A stretch of 64,000 nucleotides of DNA, taken from Lysinibacillus piscis (GTDB lineage: Bacteria; Bacillota; Bacilli; Bacillales_A; Planococcaceae). The notes below the pieces were generated by a model. The model was not told the DNA's origin. It was given only the letters and a program-made list of their open reading frames with translations, and did not search any database. The stretch spans positions 930,001 to 994,000 of the forward strand of contig NZ_BRZA01000001.1 in assembly GCF_026012395.1 (NCBI RefSeq), in the 5' to 3' direction. Below, one piece after another: positions 27,688-38,603 of the stretch. Position 1 is the first letter of the stretch, and each line of letters starts with the position of its first letter. The translations under genes were made by a program, and so were the position numbers.

Positions 27688-27743
27688 TTTTTCATCTCCT
27701 AAAAATAGTTTTATATTTCTTTTAGTTAGATAAAAAGATTTTA

Positions 27744-28808
27744 TCATTCGCTAACAGCATAAAGAACCGTTTCCCATGTTACATCTGAATGATGGCCTAC
27801 GTAATACCTATAATTTAATTCATCAAATTGCTCTCTTAAATACTCATAAATATCTATTAAGTCTTCCCAAGAATGGTATAAACAAACTTGTAATTTCGGT
27901 TTATTTATATATATTGTATTTTTTGCACCTTTAAGAGAAGATAACTCAAAACCTTCAACATCTAACTTAATTAAATCAACTTGGCTTAAATTATTCTTTG
28001 TAAAATATGTATCAATCGATGTTATTTGGATAATTTCCTTTCCATCTTCTGAAATTTTACTGCCACCTGGATACATTTCATTAAAGCTTATTTTGAGTTG
28101 TTCGTTCTTTTCACCCAATCCCTCTCTATTCGCAAAGACATTTCCGTATTTTTGAATTTCTACTGTTTTTTTCAACTCAGAGAAATTTTGCGTTGTTGGT
28201 TCGAATGAATGAATTTCACATTCATTATTTAAAGCTTGATTAATCTGTTGAATTGTATCCCCTTGAAAAGCTCCACCATCAATTATTACATCACCTTTTA
28301 TTGGTGATACTTGAGGGTGAAAATATTGAGGGTACACCGATTGCTTGATAAAACTCTCATCACCTGTCCTTCTAAAGTCTAAAATTCCCTTAAAGACATT
28401 AATAGATTCCTGATCTAGATTTTTAAACATCTCATTAAATCGGCCTTCGTTATCAATATAAAACTTTTCAAAATCCATAAAATACAATAAATCTTCATGA
28501 ATAATTACATAATTTTTAATTTCCTTATATTTCAATTGCTCTTCAATTTCTTTAAAATAGCTACTACATACTACAATTAAATAAGAATTTTGGTTAAGTG
28601 AGGACACTTGTTTAAAATCCACTACTTCTATATCATAAAATAGCTTGCCTAACTTCATTTCATCATTGTCAATAAATTTTTCAACCATAATCCCCTGACT
28701 TCTCAAATATTCTGCGGTTCTCAAGCCGAAACTACCTGCCCCCCAAAGATACAATTTCCCCTTATTAATACTTAGCTTTTTTAATACCTGCAAATTTTCT
28801 AATTTCAT
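27744..28808 (-). CDS. FkbM-family methyltransferase with N-terminal GFIDN module
   Basis: A 354-residue protein. Residues 15-105 are the shared module: KLYLWGAGSFGLRTAEYL, VEKFIDNDEMKLGK and LIVVCSSYFKEIEEQL. Residues 170-330 are an FkbM methyltransferase: DVIIDGGAFQGDTIQQI (SAM loop), IHSFEPTTQNFSELK, SIDTYFTKNN, VDLIKLDVEGFELSSLKGA and KPKLQVCLYHSWEDL. FkbM enzymes O-methylate sugars. A GAGGAG site precedes the ATG. It is the first gene of the AT-rich island downstream of the nucleotide-sugar operon. Confidence 0.85.
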   Translation of the reverse strand: MKLENLQVLKKLSINKGKLYLWGAGSFGLRTAEYLRSQGIMVEKFIDNDEMKLGKLFYDIEVVDFKQVSSLNQNSYLIVVCSSYFKEIEEQLKYKEIKNYVIIHEDLLYFMDFEKFYIDNEGRFNEMFKNLDQESINVFKGILDFRRTGDESFIKQSVYPQYFHPQVSPIKGDVIIDGGAFQGDTIQQINQALNNECEIHSFEPTTQNFSELKKTVEIQKYGNVFANREGLGEKNEQLKISFNEMYPGGSKISEDGKEIIQITSIDTYFTKNNLSQVDLIKLDVEGFELSSLKGAKNTIYINKPKLQVCLYHSWEDLIDIYEYLREQFDELNYRYYVGHHSDVTWETVLYAVSE

Positions 28809-29260
28809 ATTAAATTTACTCCTCTTACCATTTTTTTGTTAATCATCCCCATTTTTCAAGGAAGCTTTGTTAATGTAAAAATTCTTTTATAAACTGAGAT
28901 TTTTAATTAAATAAAAAATACATCTGATAAATCACGTTAAATTAGAATTAAGGTGATGTTATAGGAAGTAATTACTTAGATGTTGATTTAGAACCTCGCT
29001 CAACTATCACATGCTTAAATAATTCCATTTATACATTATCTAATCAATATTAAAACCTTTAAAGATGCATAAGTTATCTGCCAAAAGCAGTTTTACCACC
29101 AAAGTTCTCTCTAATTTAAAAGGCGTTATCGTCTATTTTAATGAAGATTTTTCGTAATAAATTCACTAAAATTCCTATATATCACAACACAAAATGATAT
29201 TTATGTAAATCATAGAATTATATTAAAATTTGATTATTTTATACCTTTGTTGACATTTTC
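28809..29260. other. AT-rich intergenic stretch
   Basis: About 450 bp between the FkbM gene and the UDP-glucose dehydrogenase gene. No gene, clear terminator or repeat is seen. It marks the switch from the very AT-rich island to the more ordinary nucleotide-sugar operon and probably holds the island's rightmost promoter. Confidence 0.4.
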
Positions 29261-30475
29261 TTAATTTACTAATAAGTAGCGTCCATCAAATATTTTTTTA
29301 CACCCTTGAACTTCCTTTAATTTCAAAAATTCTTCCCACTCTGTCACAAGTAACACTGCATCCGTTTCTATCAATACTTCTTCAATTGTCTCCACACATT
29401 GCGTCAAATGTTTGACAACAGGATCATAAGCCTTCACAACTGCCCCACGTTTCTCCAACTCTTCAATCAAATAAAGAGATGGTGCCTCACGCAAATCATC
29501 CGTATTCGGCTTAAACGCTAAACCTAACATACCAATAATTTTACCTTTGACATCTTCATTAAAGTAATTCAAAATTTTATGCAAAAACAATTCTCGCTGA
29601 CGGAAGTTCGCTTTAATGGCACTTTCCACAATTGTTAAAGGTGCATCATATTCTCTTCCTAAATATGCAATAGCCTCTGTATCTTTAGGGAAGCAAGAGC
29701 CACCATATCCTATACCTGGATTTAAGAACGCTCGTCCAATGCGATGATCTAATCCTATTCCATCTGCTACATCAAGTACATTAGCTCCCATCTTTTCACA
29801 AAGATTCGCAATTTCATTAATATAGCTAATTTTTGTTGCTAAAAACGCATTTGCTGCATATTTAATCATCTCAGCACTACGGCGATTCGTTCGTACGACT
29901 GGTAGTTTTAAAGAGCTAAATAATTGCTCAACTATATCTCCAGACTCTTGTGATTCGGAACCAATTACAATTCGATCTCCATGAAATGTATCATGAATTG
30001 CATGACCTTCACGTAAAAATTCAGGATTCGATACAACATCTATTTTTACGTTAGCCACTAAATTTTCTCTAACGATAGTCTCTACTAAATCATTTGTTCC
30101 AATAGGTACTGTACTTTTCAAAACAACAACTGTATCGTTTATAATATTTTTGGCAATATCCTTTGCAGCTTGTCGAATATATGTTAAATCAGCTGCACCG
30201 TTATCACTTTGCGGTGTACCAACTGCAATAAACACCATACTAGCCTTCTCACATGCCTCTCGATGATTCGTTGTAAAATATAAGCGATTTGCTTCTATAT
30301 TTTTTACCATTAATTCAGCTAATCCAGGTTCGTATATAGGTGATTTGCCTTCCTTCAATGTCTTGACTTTTTGCTCATCAATATCAATACAAGTAACTAT
30401 ATGACCAATTTCAGAAAGTACTACACCTGTTACTAAACCTACATAACCTGTACCAATAACCGCTACATTCATCAT
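29261..30475 (-). CDS. ugd: UDP-glucose 6-dehydrogenase
   Basis: A 404-residue member of the UDP-glucose/GDP-mannose dehydrogenase family. Features are the NAD loop [41 protein letters not shown], the catalytic-cysteine motif [15 protein letters not shown] and a C-terminal UDP-binding domain with [18 protein letters not shown]. It oxidises UDP-Glc to UDP-GlcA, the substrate of the decarboxylase two genes upstream. It overlaps the galU stop by 4 bp, and it is the last gene of the pseB-galE-uxs-galU-ugd operon. Confidence 0.95.
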   Translation of the reverse strand: MMNVAVIGTGYVGLVTGVVLSEIGHIVTCIDIDEQKVKTLKEGKSPIYEPGLAELMVKNIEANRLYFTTNHREACEKASMVFIAVGTPQSDNGAADLTYIRQAAKDIAKNIINDTVVVLKSTVPIGTNDLVETIVRENLVANVKIDVVSNPEFLREGHAIHDTFHGDRIVIGSESQESGDIVEQLFSSLKLPVVRTNRRSAEMIKYAANAFLATKISYINEIANLCEKMGANVLDVADGIGLDHRIGRAFLNPGIGYGGSCFPKDTEAIAYLGREYDAPLTIVESAIKANFRQRELFLHKILNYFNEDVKGKIIGMLGLAFKPNTDDLREAPSLYLIEELEKRGAVVKAYDPVVKHLTQCVETIEEVLIETDAVLLVTEWEEFLKLKEVQGCKKIFDGRYLLVN

Positions 30476-31350
30476 ATCTTTTCCACCACTTCTCTAATAT
30501 AAGCAAGTACTTCATCTCGCAAATCATCACGCTCTAGTGCAAAGTCGATTGTTGCTTGTACAAAGCCTACCTTACTCCCACAATCATAAAGCTTACCTTG
30601 GACATTATGCGCAACAATACGTTCTGAATGATTTAACAACTCGACCGCATCTGTCAATTGAATTTCTCCTCCAGCTCCTGGCTGTGTTACTCTTAATGCT
30701 TGAAAAATATTTGGTGTTAAAATATAGCGTCCCATAATCGCTAAGTTTGAAGGTGCTTCCTCAGCTTTTGGTTTTTCAATAAAGCCCTTTACCTCAATCG
30801 TCTCTCCTACTACAATATCACTCTTTGGATCGATGACACCATACTGATGTACAACACTTTTATCAACAGCCTGTACACCGATAACAGATGCTTGCTCCTT
30901 TTCATACACATCTATTAATTGAGCTAATGCTGGTTGCTCAGCTTGTAAAATAATGTCCCCTAATAATACAGCAAATGGTTCATCGCCAATAAAGCGATGT
31001 GCACAGTAGATAGCATCCCCAAGTCCCCTTGCTTCTTTTTGTCGAATATAGTGGATATTTGCTAGATTTGAGATGGTTTGAATATCAGCTAGATCATCCC
31101 ATTTACCCTTTTTCGTCAACAATTCCTCAAGCTCGTATGTTTTATCAAAGTGGTCTTCAATCGAACGTTTATTGCGCCCACTAATAATAATGATATCCTC
31201 AATACCTGCTGCTACCGCTTCTTCGACAATATATTGAATCGTTGGTTTATCAACAATCGGTAACATTTCTTTAGGTTGTGCCTTTGTTGCTGGTAAAAAA
31301 CGTGTACCTAAACCAGCAGCAGGTATTACAGCCTTGCGTACCTTCTTCAT
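30472..31350 (-). CDS. galU: UTP-glucose-1-phosphate uridylyltransferase
   Basis: A 292-residue GalU/GtaB enzyme. Features are [25 protein letters not shown] split as [11 protein letters not shown] and [10 protein letters not shown], then [46 protein letters not shown] and [10 protein letters not shown]. It makes UDP-glucose, feeding GalE (UDP-Gal) and UGD (UDP-GlcA) in the same operon. It directly follows the decarboxylase stop with no gap. A housekeeping gtaB may exist elsewhere; this copy serves the glycan operon. Confidence 0.95.
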   Translation of the reverse strand: MKKVRKAVIPAAGLGTRFLPATKAQPKEMLPIVDKPTIQYIVEEAVAAGIEDIIIISGRNKRSIEDHFDKTYELEELLTKKGKWDDLADIQTISNLANIHYIRQKEARGLGDAIYCAHRFIGDEPFAVLLGDIILQAEQPALAQLIDVYEKEQASVIGVQAVDKSVVHQYGVIDPKSDIVVGETIEVKGFIEKPKAEEAPSNLAIMGRYILTPNIFQALRVTQPGAGGEIQLTDAVELLNHSERIVAHNVQGKLYDCGSKVGFVQATIDFALERDDLRDEVLAYIREVVEKI

Positions 31351-32286
31351 CTATACTCGCTCCTTAAAGTATGCAATTGTTTTTTGGAGACCCTCATCCA
31401 ACATAATTTTCGGCTCCCAGTTTAATAATTGCTTTGCCTCCTCAATTATTGGCTGGCGTTGTTTTGGATCATCCTGCGGTAATGGTTCATATTGTAAAGA
31501 TGTTGTGTTTCCTGTCCATTTCACTACTTTTTCAGCTAGCTCCAGCATTGTAAATTCGTTTGGATTCCCTAAATTCATAGGTCCTGTAATATGCTTAGGT
31601 GTAGCCATTAATCGTAAAAACCCTTCAATTAAATCATCTACATAGCAAAATGAGCGAGTTTGTTGTCCATCACCATATACAGTTAATGATTTATTTTGTA
31701 ATGACTGTACAATAAAATTACTAACTACTCGTCCATCCTTGGCATCCATACGTGGACCATATGTATTAAAAATACGAACAATTTTAATCTCAATATCGTA
31801 CATTCTTGCATAATCAAAAAATAATGTTTCTGCTCCACGTTTCCCTTCATCATAGCAGCTACGGATACCGATTGGATTGACATGTCCCCAATAGTGTTCT
31901 GGCTGTGGATGTACTAAAGGATCACCATACACCTCTGATGTAGAGGCTTGGAAAATTTTAGCTTTCTTTTGTTTCGCTAACTCTAGTAAATGTAATGCAC
32001 CTATTACGCTTGTTTTGAATGTATGTACAGGATTAGCTTGATAATGAATTGGACTTGCTGGACATGCTAAATTGTAAATTTCATCAACATGCCCTAGAGC
32101 TGGCAATGGTTCTGTAATATCATGCTGGATAAATGTAATTTTATCAGCTATATGCTGTATATTATCCATTGCCCCTGTTTGTAAATTATCCATACAAACA
32201 ATTTTATGTCCCTGTACTAACAAGCGATCAATCAAATGTGAGCCTAGAAATCCTGCTCCCCCTGTTACTAAAATACGCTTTTTCAT
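31351..32286 (-). CDS. UDP-glucuronate decarboxylase (UDP-xylose synthase)
   Basis: About 311 residues from the ATG at 32286, which overlaps the galE stop by 4 bp and has GGAGG upstream. It is an extended SDR with [32 protein letters not shown], the UXS-specific [20 protein letters not shown] (Y and K catalytic) and [20 protein letters not shown]. These motifs are those of UDP-xylose synthase rather than 4-epimerase or dTDP-glucose dehydratase. With UGD it would turn UDP-Glc into UDP-Xyl, implying xylose or a derivative in the glycan. Confidence 0.88.
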   Translation of the reverse strand: MKKRILVTGGAGFLGSHLIDRLLVQGHKIVCMDNLQTGAMDNIQHIADKITFIQHDITEPLPALGHVDEIYNLACPASPIHYQANPVHTFKTSVIGALHLLELAKQKKAKIFQASTSEVYGDPLVHPQPEHYWGHVNPIGIRSCYDEGKRGAETLFFDYARMYDIEIKIVRIFNTYGPRMDAKDGRVVSNFIVQSLQNKSLTVYGDGQQTRSFCYVDDLIEGFLRLMATPKHITGPMNLGNPNEFTMLELAEKVVKWTGNTTSLQYEPLPQDDPKQRQPIIEEAKQLLNWEPKIMLDEGLQKTIAYFKERV

Positions 32287-33266
32287 ACTTTGCCTCCAAA
32301 TTTCTTCTGATGCCAAGCCCAAGCTGTTTCAATAATTTGCTGTAAATTATAATTCGGCTCCCAATGAATAATGTTCTTCGCTTTATCTGCACAACCTATT
32401 AGTTGCCCAGGATCCCCCAGTCGACGATCTGTTAATTGGTATGTGATAGGTATTCTTGTTACCTTTTCAGCCATCTGTATGATTTCTAAGTTTGAGTACC
32501 CCGCACCATTAGCTAAATTTAATTGAAGGTTTTGTTTTTCAGCGATTAAATATTTAGCAGCTCTATAATGAGCATCTGCTAAATCTGTGACATGAATATA
32601 ATCACGGATACACGTACCATCTGGCGTATCAAAATCTGAGCCAAAAACATTAATTTTTTCTGATTTACCCAACGCTACATCCAAAATTAAAGGGATTAGA
32701 TGTGGTTCTGGCTCATGCCATTCACCTATTTCACAATCCTCTGCTGCGCCAGCCGCATTAAAATAACGTAGTGCAGCAAAGTTAATACCATACGCCGTTG
32801 AATAATCATCCATTAACTGCTCCATCATTAATTTAGTACGTCCATAAGGATTAATTGGATTTTGTGGATGTTCCTCCGTAATCGGTAACGCAATTGGATT
32901 GCCGTATGTCGCACACGTTGATGAAAACACAATATTTTTCACATTATATACAAGCATTGTATCTAGTAAATTCACTGTATTTACTAAATTATTTCGGTAA
33001 TATTTTGCAGGCTCTACTACTGATTCTCCTACATAAGCAAATGCTGCAAAATGAATAACTGTATGAATATTTGGATAGTTTGTAAAAAGTTTGTGTAAAT
33101 CCTCAAAGGAAGCTAAATCTCCTTCAACAAATGGCACATCATTTGGTACAAATTGTTGATGCCCCGTGCTCAAATTATCGAAGACAACAACTGGTTCACT
33201 TTGCTCTACTAAATATTTGACTGTATGTGAACCGATGTATCCTGCCCCTCCAACTACTGCTATCAT
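32283..33266 (-). CDS. galE: UDP-glucose 4-epimerase
   Basis: A 327-residue extended SDR of the GalE type. Features are [51 protein letters not shown], the catalytic [17 protein letters not shown] and [15 protein letters not shown]. It interconverts UDP-Glc and UDP-Gal (possibly the GlcNAc forms). The gene directly abuts pseB and overlaps the decarboxylase gene, so it is cotranscribed. It supplies UDP-Gal for GT8-type transferases in the neighbouring island, which is inference. Confidence 0.93.
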   Translation of the reverse strand: MIAVVGGAGYIGSHTVKYLVEQSEPVVVFDNLSTGHQQFVPNDVPFVEGDLASFEDLHKLFTNYPNIHTVIHFAAFAYVGESVVEPAKYYRNNLVNTVNLLDTMLVYNVKNIVFSSTCATYGNPIALPITEEHPQNPINPYGRTKLMMEQLMDDYSTAYGINFAALRYFNAAGAAEDCEIGEWHEPEPHLIPLILDVALGKSEKINVFGSDFDTPDGTCIRDYIHVTDLADAHYRAAKYLIAEKQNLQLNLANGAGYSNLEIIQMAEKVTRIPITYQLTDRRLGDPGQLIGCADKAKNIIHWEPNYNLQQIIETAWAWHQKKFGGKV

Positions 33267-34238
<972 letters not shown>

Positions 34239-34339
34239 TTATGTATATCCCCTATCTATCCGAAAAAGTTTATATAGTATCTCAAATTATACACCAAAAT
34301 GATTACCCTATATATCGACAAAATTCCTTAAAAATAAAT

Positions 34340-34367
34340 AAAAAACCTACATCTCTGTAGATTTTTT
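34340..34367 (-). terminator. Terminator after the first Maf-like gene
   Basis: A short stem (CTACA/TGTAG flanked by AAAAAA/TTTTTT arms) is followed by a T-rich tail on the minus strand, 26 bp after the stop of the Maf-like gene at 34393. Confidence 0.65.
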
Positions 34368-34392
34368 AATCTTTTGTACTATTCGATTCGTT

Positions 34393-35604
34393 TCAACATT
34401 CTTTTAGTAAAGATAAAAACTTTTCATATTGAACTAGCTGCGCATTATTTATTACAGCTCCATTATAAGCTGTATTATAGACTCGTATTTTTGTGGAAGC
34501 ACACTTACTTTCAAACCATTTAAGATAGCTATATAAATTCAAAGTAGTATGAATTGAAGTTCCTCTATTAGATGGAATTTCAATTAACTTTTCATCAGCA
34601 GATACTATTCTACCTGATGTAGAACCAACAACATGTGTTTCTTCAGCCTCAAAGCCTAAATCTTGTCCAAACAAAAATATAGTAGCAAAACCGAAGTACT
34701 CTAAAAGACTAAAACCAGTAGTTGCTACTGAACCACCTGTTTCTAATAAAGGGTAAGATAAATCAGTTGCTTGTCGTTCTGCTAAAGAATATCCTTCCTG
34801 TAAAAGAATCGTCTTACTATGAGCATATGCTTGTACGGTTTTATAGTTTGCTGTACTTAAATAAAATAAATGCCCTGTATATGCGGTATGGTTAACTTGA
34901 TAATAAATATTATCTTTAGGATCTGAAATGATTACTGCATTTGGTACTACACCATGGTTTAATAGAAAGTTTAATGCTGAACCTACACATAATATGTATA
35001 ATTCTTTTTGTTGTTCTTTCAACCATTCTACAGTATCCTTCAAAGATGGTCCACTTGCCACTAAACAAGCATTTTTCCGTTGACTGATTCGAGCCTTTTG
35101 TTCAACTAAATCAAAATGATTCAATGCACTATTGAAAGAGAAGTTTTCTACCATTTGTTCAGCACTCTGTTTGTATGTTACTTGCTTCATCTTTATATCC
35201 GCTAAGGAGAAATATAAAGGATGCTCCTCATCTATTGTATTCATCCAAACTTGGGGAATAATAATTTGTAAATTTCCATTCCACTCTATATCTTGAAAAC
35301 TCCCGATTTTAATGTTGTATTGAGCAAATGGAAAATCCTGTTCTATTGAATGAAATACTATTCTTTCCTCTTCATTTAGAGCAACCACTTGAACAGATTT
35401 ATTTGTATCTATCAATTCACATAATGCAGCTAAATGATATCCTAAACCAAGTCCAATTAGTATATAGCCCGAAGCCTGTATATCAAAATCAGAAATAATA
35501 TTTTTAGTCGCTTCTCGCTGAGGATTATACTTGCTATAAATATAGCGTCCATTTAGTTTTAATGTCCATTGCCCATTTTTTGCCTTTTCTTTTTCGAAAT
35601 TCAT
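34393..35604 (-). CDS. Maf/DUF115-family flagellin glycosyltransferase-like protein (short form)
   Basis: A 403-residue protein of the MptE-like/DUF115 family. The core has ACLVASGPSLKDTVEWLKEQ, LYILCVGSALNFLLNHGVVP, AVIISDPKDNIYYQ, LLETGGSVATTGFSLLEYFG and IFLFGQDLGFEAEETHV. The N-terminal part contains IYSKYNPQREA and a GLGLGYHL loop, as in Maf proteins. Maf proteins transfer nonulosonic acids (Pse or Leg) from CMP to flagellin Ser/Thr in the cytoplasm. It is shorter than its neighbour, overlaps the small gene by 4 bp, and may act on a different sugar or site. Confidence 0.82.
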   Translation of the reverse strand: MNFEKEKAKNGQWTLKLNGRYIYSKYNPQREATKNIISDFDIQASGYILIGLGLGYHLAALCELIDTNKSVQVVALNEEERIVFHSIEQDFPFAQYNIKIGSFQDIEWNGNLQIIIPQVWMNTIDEEHPLYFSLADIKMKQVTYKQSAEQMVENFSFNSALNHFDLVEQKARISQRKNACLVASGPSLKDTVEWLKEQQKELYILCVGSALNFLLNHGVVPNAVIISDPKDNIYYQVNHTAYTGHLFYLSTANYKTVQAYAHSKTILLQEGYSLAERQATDLSYPLLETGGSVATTGFSLLEYFGFATIFLFGQDLGFEAEETHVVGSTSGRIVSADEKLIEIPSNRGTSIHTTLNLYSYLKWFESKCASTKIRVYNTAYNGAVINNAQLVQYEKFLSLLKEC

Positions 35605-35951
35605 GACTGTTTTTGAACACTTATTTGTTGAACATTTTCAAAAAAAGGAGAAATTTCATATTCAAATAAGTCTGCTACTAAGCTGTAATCTTGTATTGTT
35701 AACCCATCATTAATTTCATTTAAGTATTCATTGATTTTGTCAATATTTAATTCACTACTCATCCCATTTTGCGTAACTAAATTATCTACTTCAATTAACC
35801 AAATAACACCTTCTGTAAAATTTCTTATATTTTCAAGTGCCTCAGTCACTCTATCTTCCCTTAGTAAATTTGAAATAATCATACTCCCCGCAGGCATTTT
35901 TTGCATATATTGATTATAGCTTTTAATTGTTTCTGTTATGATTGCTTCCAT
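35601..35951 (-). CDS. Small hypothetical protein between two Maf-like genes
   Basis: A 116-residue, acidic, mostly helical soluble protein with no signal peptide and no motif I recognise. It begins MEAIITETIKSYNQYMQKMP. Its start lies inside the end of the long Maf gene (16-bp overlap) and its stop overlaps the start of the short Maf gene by 4 bp, so all three are translationally coupled. That context suggests a partner, adaptor or chaperone for flagellin glycosylation. The function is not known and this is inference from position alone. Confidence 0.7.
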   Translation of the reverse strand: MEAIITETIKSYNQYMQKMPAGSMIISNLLREDRVTEALENIRNFTEGVIWLIEVDNLVTQNGMSSELNIDKINEYLNEINDGLTIQDYSLVADLFEYEISPFFENVQQISVQKQS

Positions 35952-37648
35952 TCAGACGATTCCTCAACTTTCTTTAATGTTTCGATGGTATATTGTTTAG
36001 CATGTTTTAAGGCTACTAATAAGCGTGTGTAAAGATCCTTATTTTTTGCAAATATGTGAATATACGCTTCCTCTTGCGATTCATACTTTTTCGCTGGGTA
36101 CTTATTTAGTACATCTAAAGTAATAGGTTCAACAATTCTTTGAATAAACAATTGTGGAATAAGCCTTTCTGCTAATTTATCCAATTTATTTAGATTTTTA
36201 ACTACATTTGGCTCAAATGCAATCGTTGACCTATTTTTAGTTAACAGCAAAATGGCATAATCCATCTCTTTAATTAATTTATCGTACATTTGTAACTGAT
36301 TATTAAGTGCTTTTTTATATTCTTCTAAGTCGCCTTTCTTTTCTTCTGTTATCTCCGTTGACTCAGCCACACTATCTTCAAATGGCTTTACAAAATTTTT
36401 ATAAAATTCATCGAAGGAGCATTGCTTTATGCCTTCAATACAGAGCCCACCCTCTGTACAGTTAAATATTGGTGATTCATGTACTAACAAACTATTTGTG
36501 ATTTCAAAGTTTTTTTTCATGGAATAAAAAGCATAGTCTGTCAACACTTTATCACCAAAATACCCCTCTACTTCAAACATCCCTCGTTGCTTTTTATAAT
36601 TATCATCAATTGCTTGTGAATATTTATTATTATTGGCATGTGTTAAATTGTTTGTATACGCTAAATCTTGACCAATGAAAGCGATAGGGCCTGTTGTCAT
36701 ATAGGCTGCTATAGAAAAAGCAAAGTTCGCTACTGAGCCTCCTCCTCTCATTAAAGGTGGCTCCAATCCTAGTAAATTTTTTAATTGTTTAGCAAATTCC
36801 AAGTCGATTAACTCTAAAAAGCTATATTTTTGATTGGTAAATTCATCTTGAATTTTGTAATGGCTCCCTAAATGATAAAGTAATTTAGAGTTTTTCACCT
36901 GTATATTTTGAAAATGGTGATAATTCTCCACCCCAGCATCTACTGTCACAATATAATTAGGCTCAATACCAGTCGCTAATAACGAATTAACTGTAGAGCC
37001 TGCTGCTAAAATAATAACTTTATTTTGCATTTGTTTTAATAATGGCAACTGCTTTGTTAAAGAAGGTCCTCCTGAAGCGATGATGATGGGATGATGATAT
37101 TTTTTATTTAACACTTTTATGGTGTTATCCTTAAAAGCATGGTATGTGTTGTGGATATAATTTTGCTGCCACACATCAGCATAGCGATTCGCCGTATTGA
37201 CAGAAATTTTATGAACAATTTGCACATCTAGCACGGATTTCAGTACATCATTATACTCTTTCGGAAAAATTTTATCGTAATTAGGCGTGCAAATTACTTT
37301 AATTTTCGTGCTTAAATTTTGCAGCTTATCCGAAATCATATTCTCTAGTTCCATTTTAATGATTTTTGAAATAACTGTACATTCCTGCTCCTCCACAGGT
37401 AAAAATTCATACACTGGATCGATAATAATAATGTTCTCTTTTGCAACGTGTTGCTGTAACAGTGCTTCCTTTAAATACCCCATTCCATAACCGAATAAAA
37501 TGTATACATAGTCTAAAGATAACTCCTTGCTGATTATTCTTTCTGCCTCTGTGTGTGGATCATATTTGCTATGTATAAAAAAATCATTTATTTTCAAAAT
37601 GGCTAACCCATTTTTGGATTGCTGCACTTCTATCTTATACGCTGTCAT
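35936..37648 (-). CDS. maf: Maf-type flagellin nonulosonic acid transferase candidate
   Basis: A 570-residue Maf/DUF115 protein. The N-terminal Rossmann-like part has YILFGYGMGYLKEAL and IIIIDPVYEF. The central domain has IIIASGGPSLTKQLPLLKQM, ILAAGSTVNSLLATGIEP, IVTVDAGVENYHHF, MRGGGSVANFAFSIAAYM and FIGQDLAYTNNLTHA. A helical C-terminal domain follows from about residue 430. It is the gene directly downstream of flagellin, as maf genes often are, and together with pseB/F/G/H/I implies Pse-type flagellin O-glycosylation. The sugar specificity is inferred from context. Confidence 0.88.
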   Translation of the reverse strand: MTAYKIEVQQSKNGLAILKINDFFIHSKYDPHTEAERIISKELSLDYVYILFGYGMGYLKEALLQQHVAKENIIIIDPVYEFLPVEEQECTVISKIIKMELENMISDKLQNLSTKIKVICTPNYDKIFPKEYNDVLKSVLDVQIVHKISVNTANRYADVWQQNYIHNTYHAFKDNTIKVLNKKYHHPIIIASGGPSLTKQLPLLKQMQNKVIILAAGSTVNSLLATGIEPNYIVTVDAGVENYHHFQNIQVKNSKLLYHLGSHYKIQDEFTNQKYSFLELIDLEFAKQLKNLLGLEPPLMRGGGSVANFAFSIAAYMTTGPIAFIGQDLAYTNNLTHANNNKYSQAIDDNYKKQRGMFEVEGYFGDKVLTDYAFYSMKKNFEITNSLLVHESPIFNCTEGGLCIEGIKQCSFDEFYKNFVKPFEDSVAESTEITEEKKGDLEEYKKALNNQLQMYDKLIKEMDYAILLLTKNRSTIAFEPNVVKNLNKLDKLAERLIPQLFIQRIVEPITLDVLNKYPAKKYESQEEAYIHIFAKNKDLYTRLLVALKHAKQYTIETLKKVEESSEWKQS

Positions 37649-37700
37649 GCACTAACCACCTCTCTTTTTATCGTCCATACTTCTTCATTTTGCCATAAAA

Positions 37701-37728
37701 AAACCTCTAACTCGAGAGCTAGAGGTTT
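37701..37728 (-). terminator. Terminator after flagellin gene
   Basis: An inverted repeat (AAACCTCTA at 37701-37709, TAGAGGTTT at 37720-37728) ends in a seven-T run on the minus strand, 12 bp after the hag stop. It insulates the highly expressed flagellin message from the maf genes. Confidence 0.88.
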
Positions 37729-37739
37729 ACTTTTTAAAA

Positions 37740-38570
37740 TTAACCTAATAATTGTAGTACGCCTTGTGGCTGTTGGTTCGCTTGCGCTAACATAGATTGT
37801 GCAGCTTGCATTAAGATGTTGTTTTTCGTGAAGTTCATCATCTCTTTTGCCATATCTGTATCACGGATACGAGATTCAGCAGCTGTTAAGTTTTCTGAAG
37901 TAGCACCTAAGTTATTGATTGTGTGCTCTAAACGATTTTGAACAGCCCCTAGTTTAGAACGCTCACCTGAAACTTTCGTAATCGCTGAATTGATTGTTGT
38001 GATTGCTGTATTAGCATTTGCTTGAGAAGAAATGCTAACACCCGTACCTGCAGCTGTACCATTTACAGATAATGAAGTTGCACTCATGTTGTCAACTGAA
38101 AGTGTAATAGATTGACCTGCATTCGCACCGATGTGGAATACTTTACCAGAGAATGAACCCGTTAATAATTTTTGCGTGTTGAACTCTGTATCTGTTGAGA
38201 TACGTGTAATTTCTGTCGCTAATGCATTAATTTCTTTTTGTAAATCACCACGGTCAGAAGTTACGTTTGTATCATTCGCAGATTGTACTGCTAATTCACG
38301 CATACGTTGTAAAATTGCATGTGTTTCGTTTAATGCACCCTCAGCCGTTTGGATTAATGAAATTGAGTCTTGTGCATTTTTAGTTGCCATATCAAGACCA
38401 CGAATTTGTCCACGCATTTTTTCTGAGATTGCTAAACCAGCAGCATCATCGCCCGCACGGTTAATTTTGTAACCAGAAGATAATTTCTCAATGTTTTTGC
38501 TCGCTTGCGTGTTGTTGTAGCCTAGGTTACGGTGTGTGTTTAATGCTGAAATGTTGTGTTGAATTCTCAT
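37740..38570 (-). CDS. hag: Flagellin
   Basis: A 276-residue flagellin of the short Bacillus type. The conserved N-terminal D0/D1 region reads MRIQHNISALNTHRNLGYN, KLSSGYKINRAGDDAAGLAI and MRELAVQSANDT. The C-terminal D1/D0 region has LGAVQNRLEHTINNL, RIRDTDMAKEMMNFTK and ends QQPQGVLQLLG. The central segment (about residues 150-200) is only a short Ser/Thr/Ala/Asn-rich linker, the likely site of O-glycosylation. A strong AAGGAGG site, a CsrA-type hairpin and a candidate sigma-D promoter lie upstream. Confidence 0.97.
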   Translation of the reverse strand: MRIQHNISALNTHRNLGYNNTQASKNIEKLSSGYKINRAGDDAAGLAISEKMRGQIRGLDMATKNAQDSISLIQTAEGALNETHAILQRMRELAVQSANDTNVTSDRGDLQKEINALATEITRISTDTEFNTQKLLTGSFSGKVFHIGANAGQSITLSVDNMSATSLSVNGTAAGTGVSISSQANANTAITTINSAITKVSGERSKLGAVQNRLEHTINNLGATSENLTAAESRIRDTDMAKEMMNFTKNNILMQAAQSMLAQANQQPQGVLQLLG

Positions 38571-38603
38571 GATAGAATTCCTCCTTGAATTGTTTTTGTA
38601 TAA

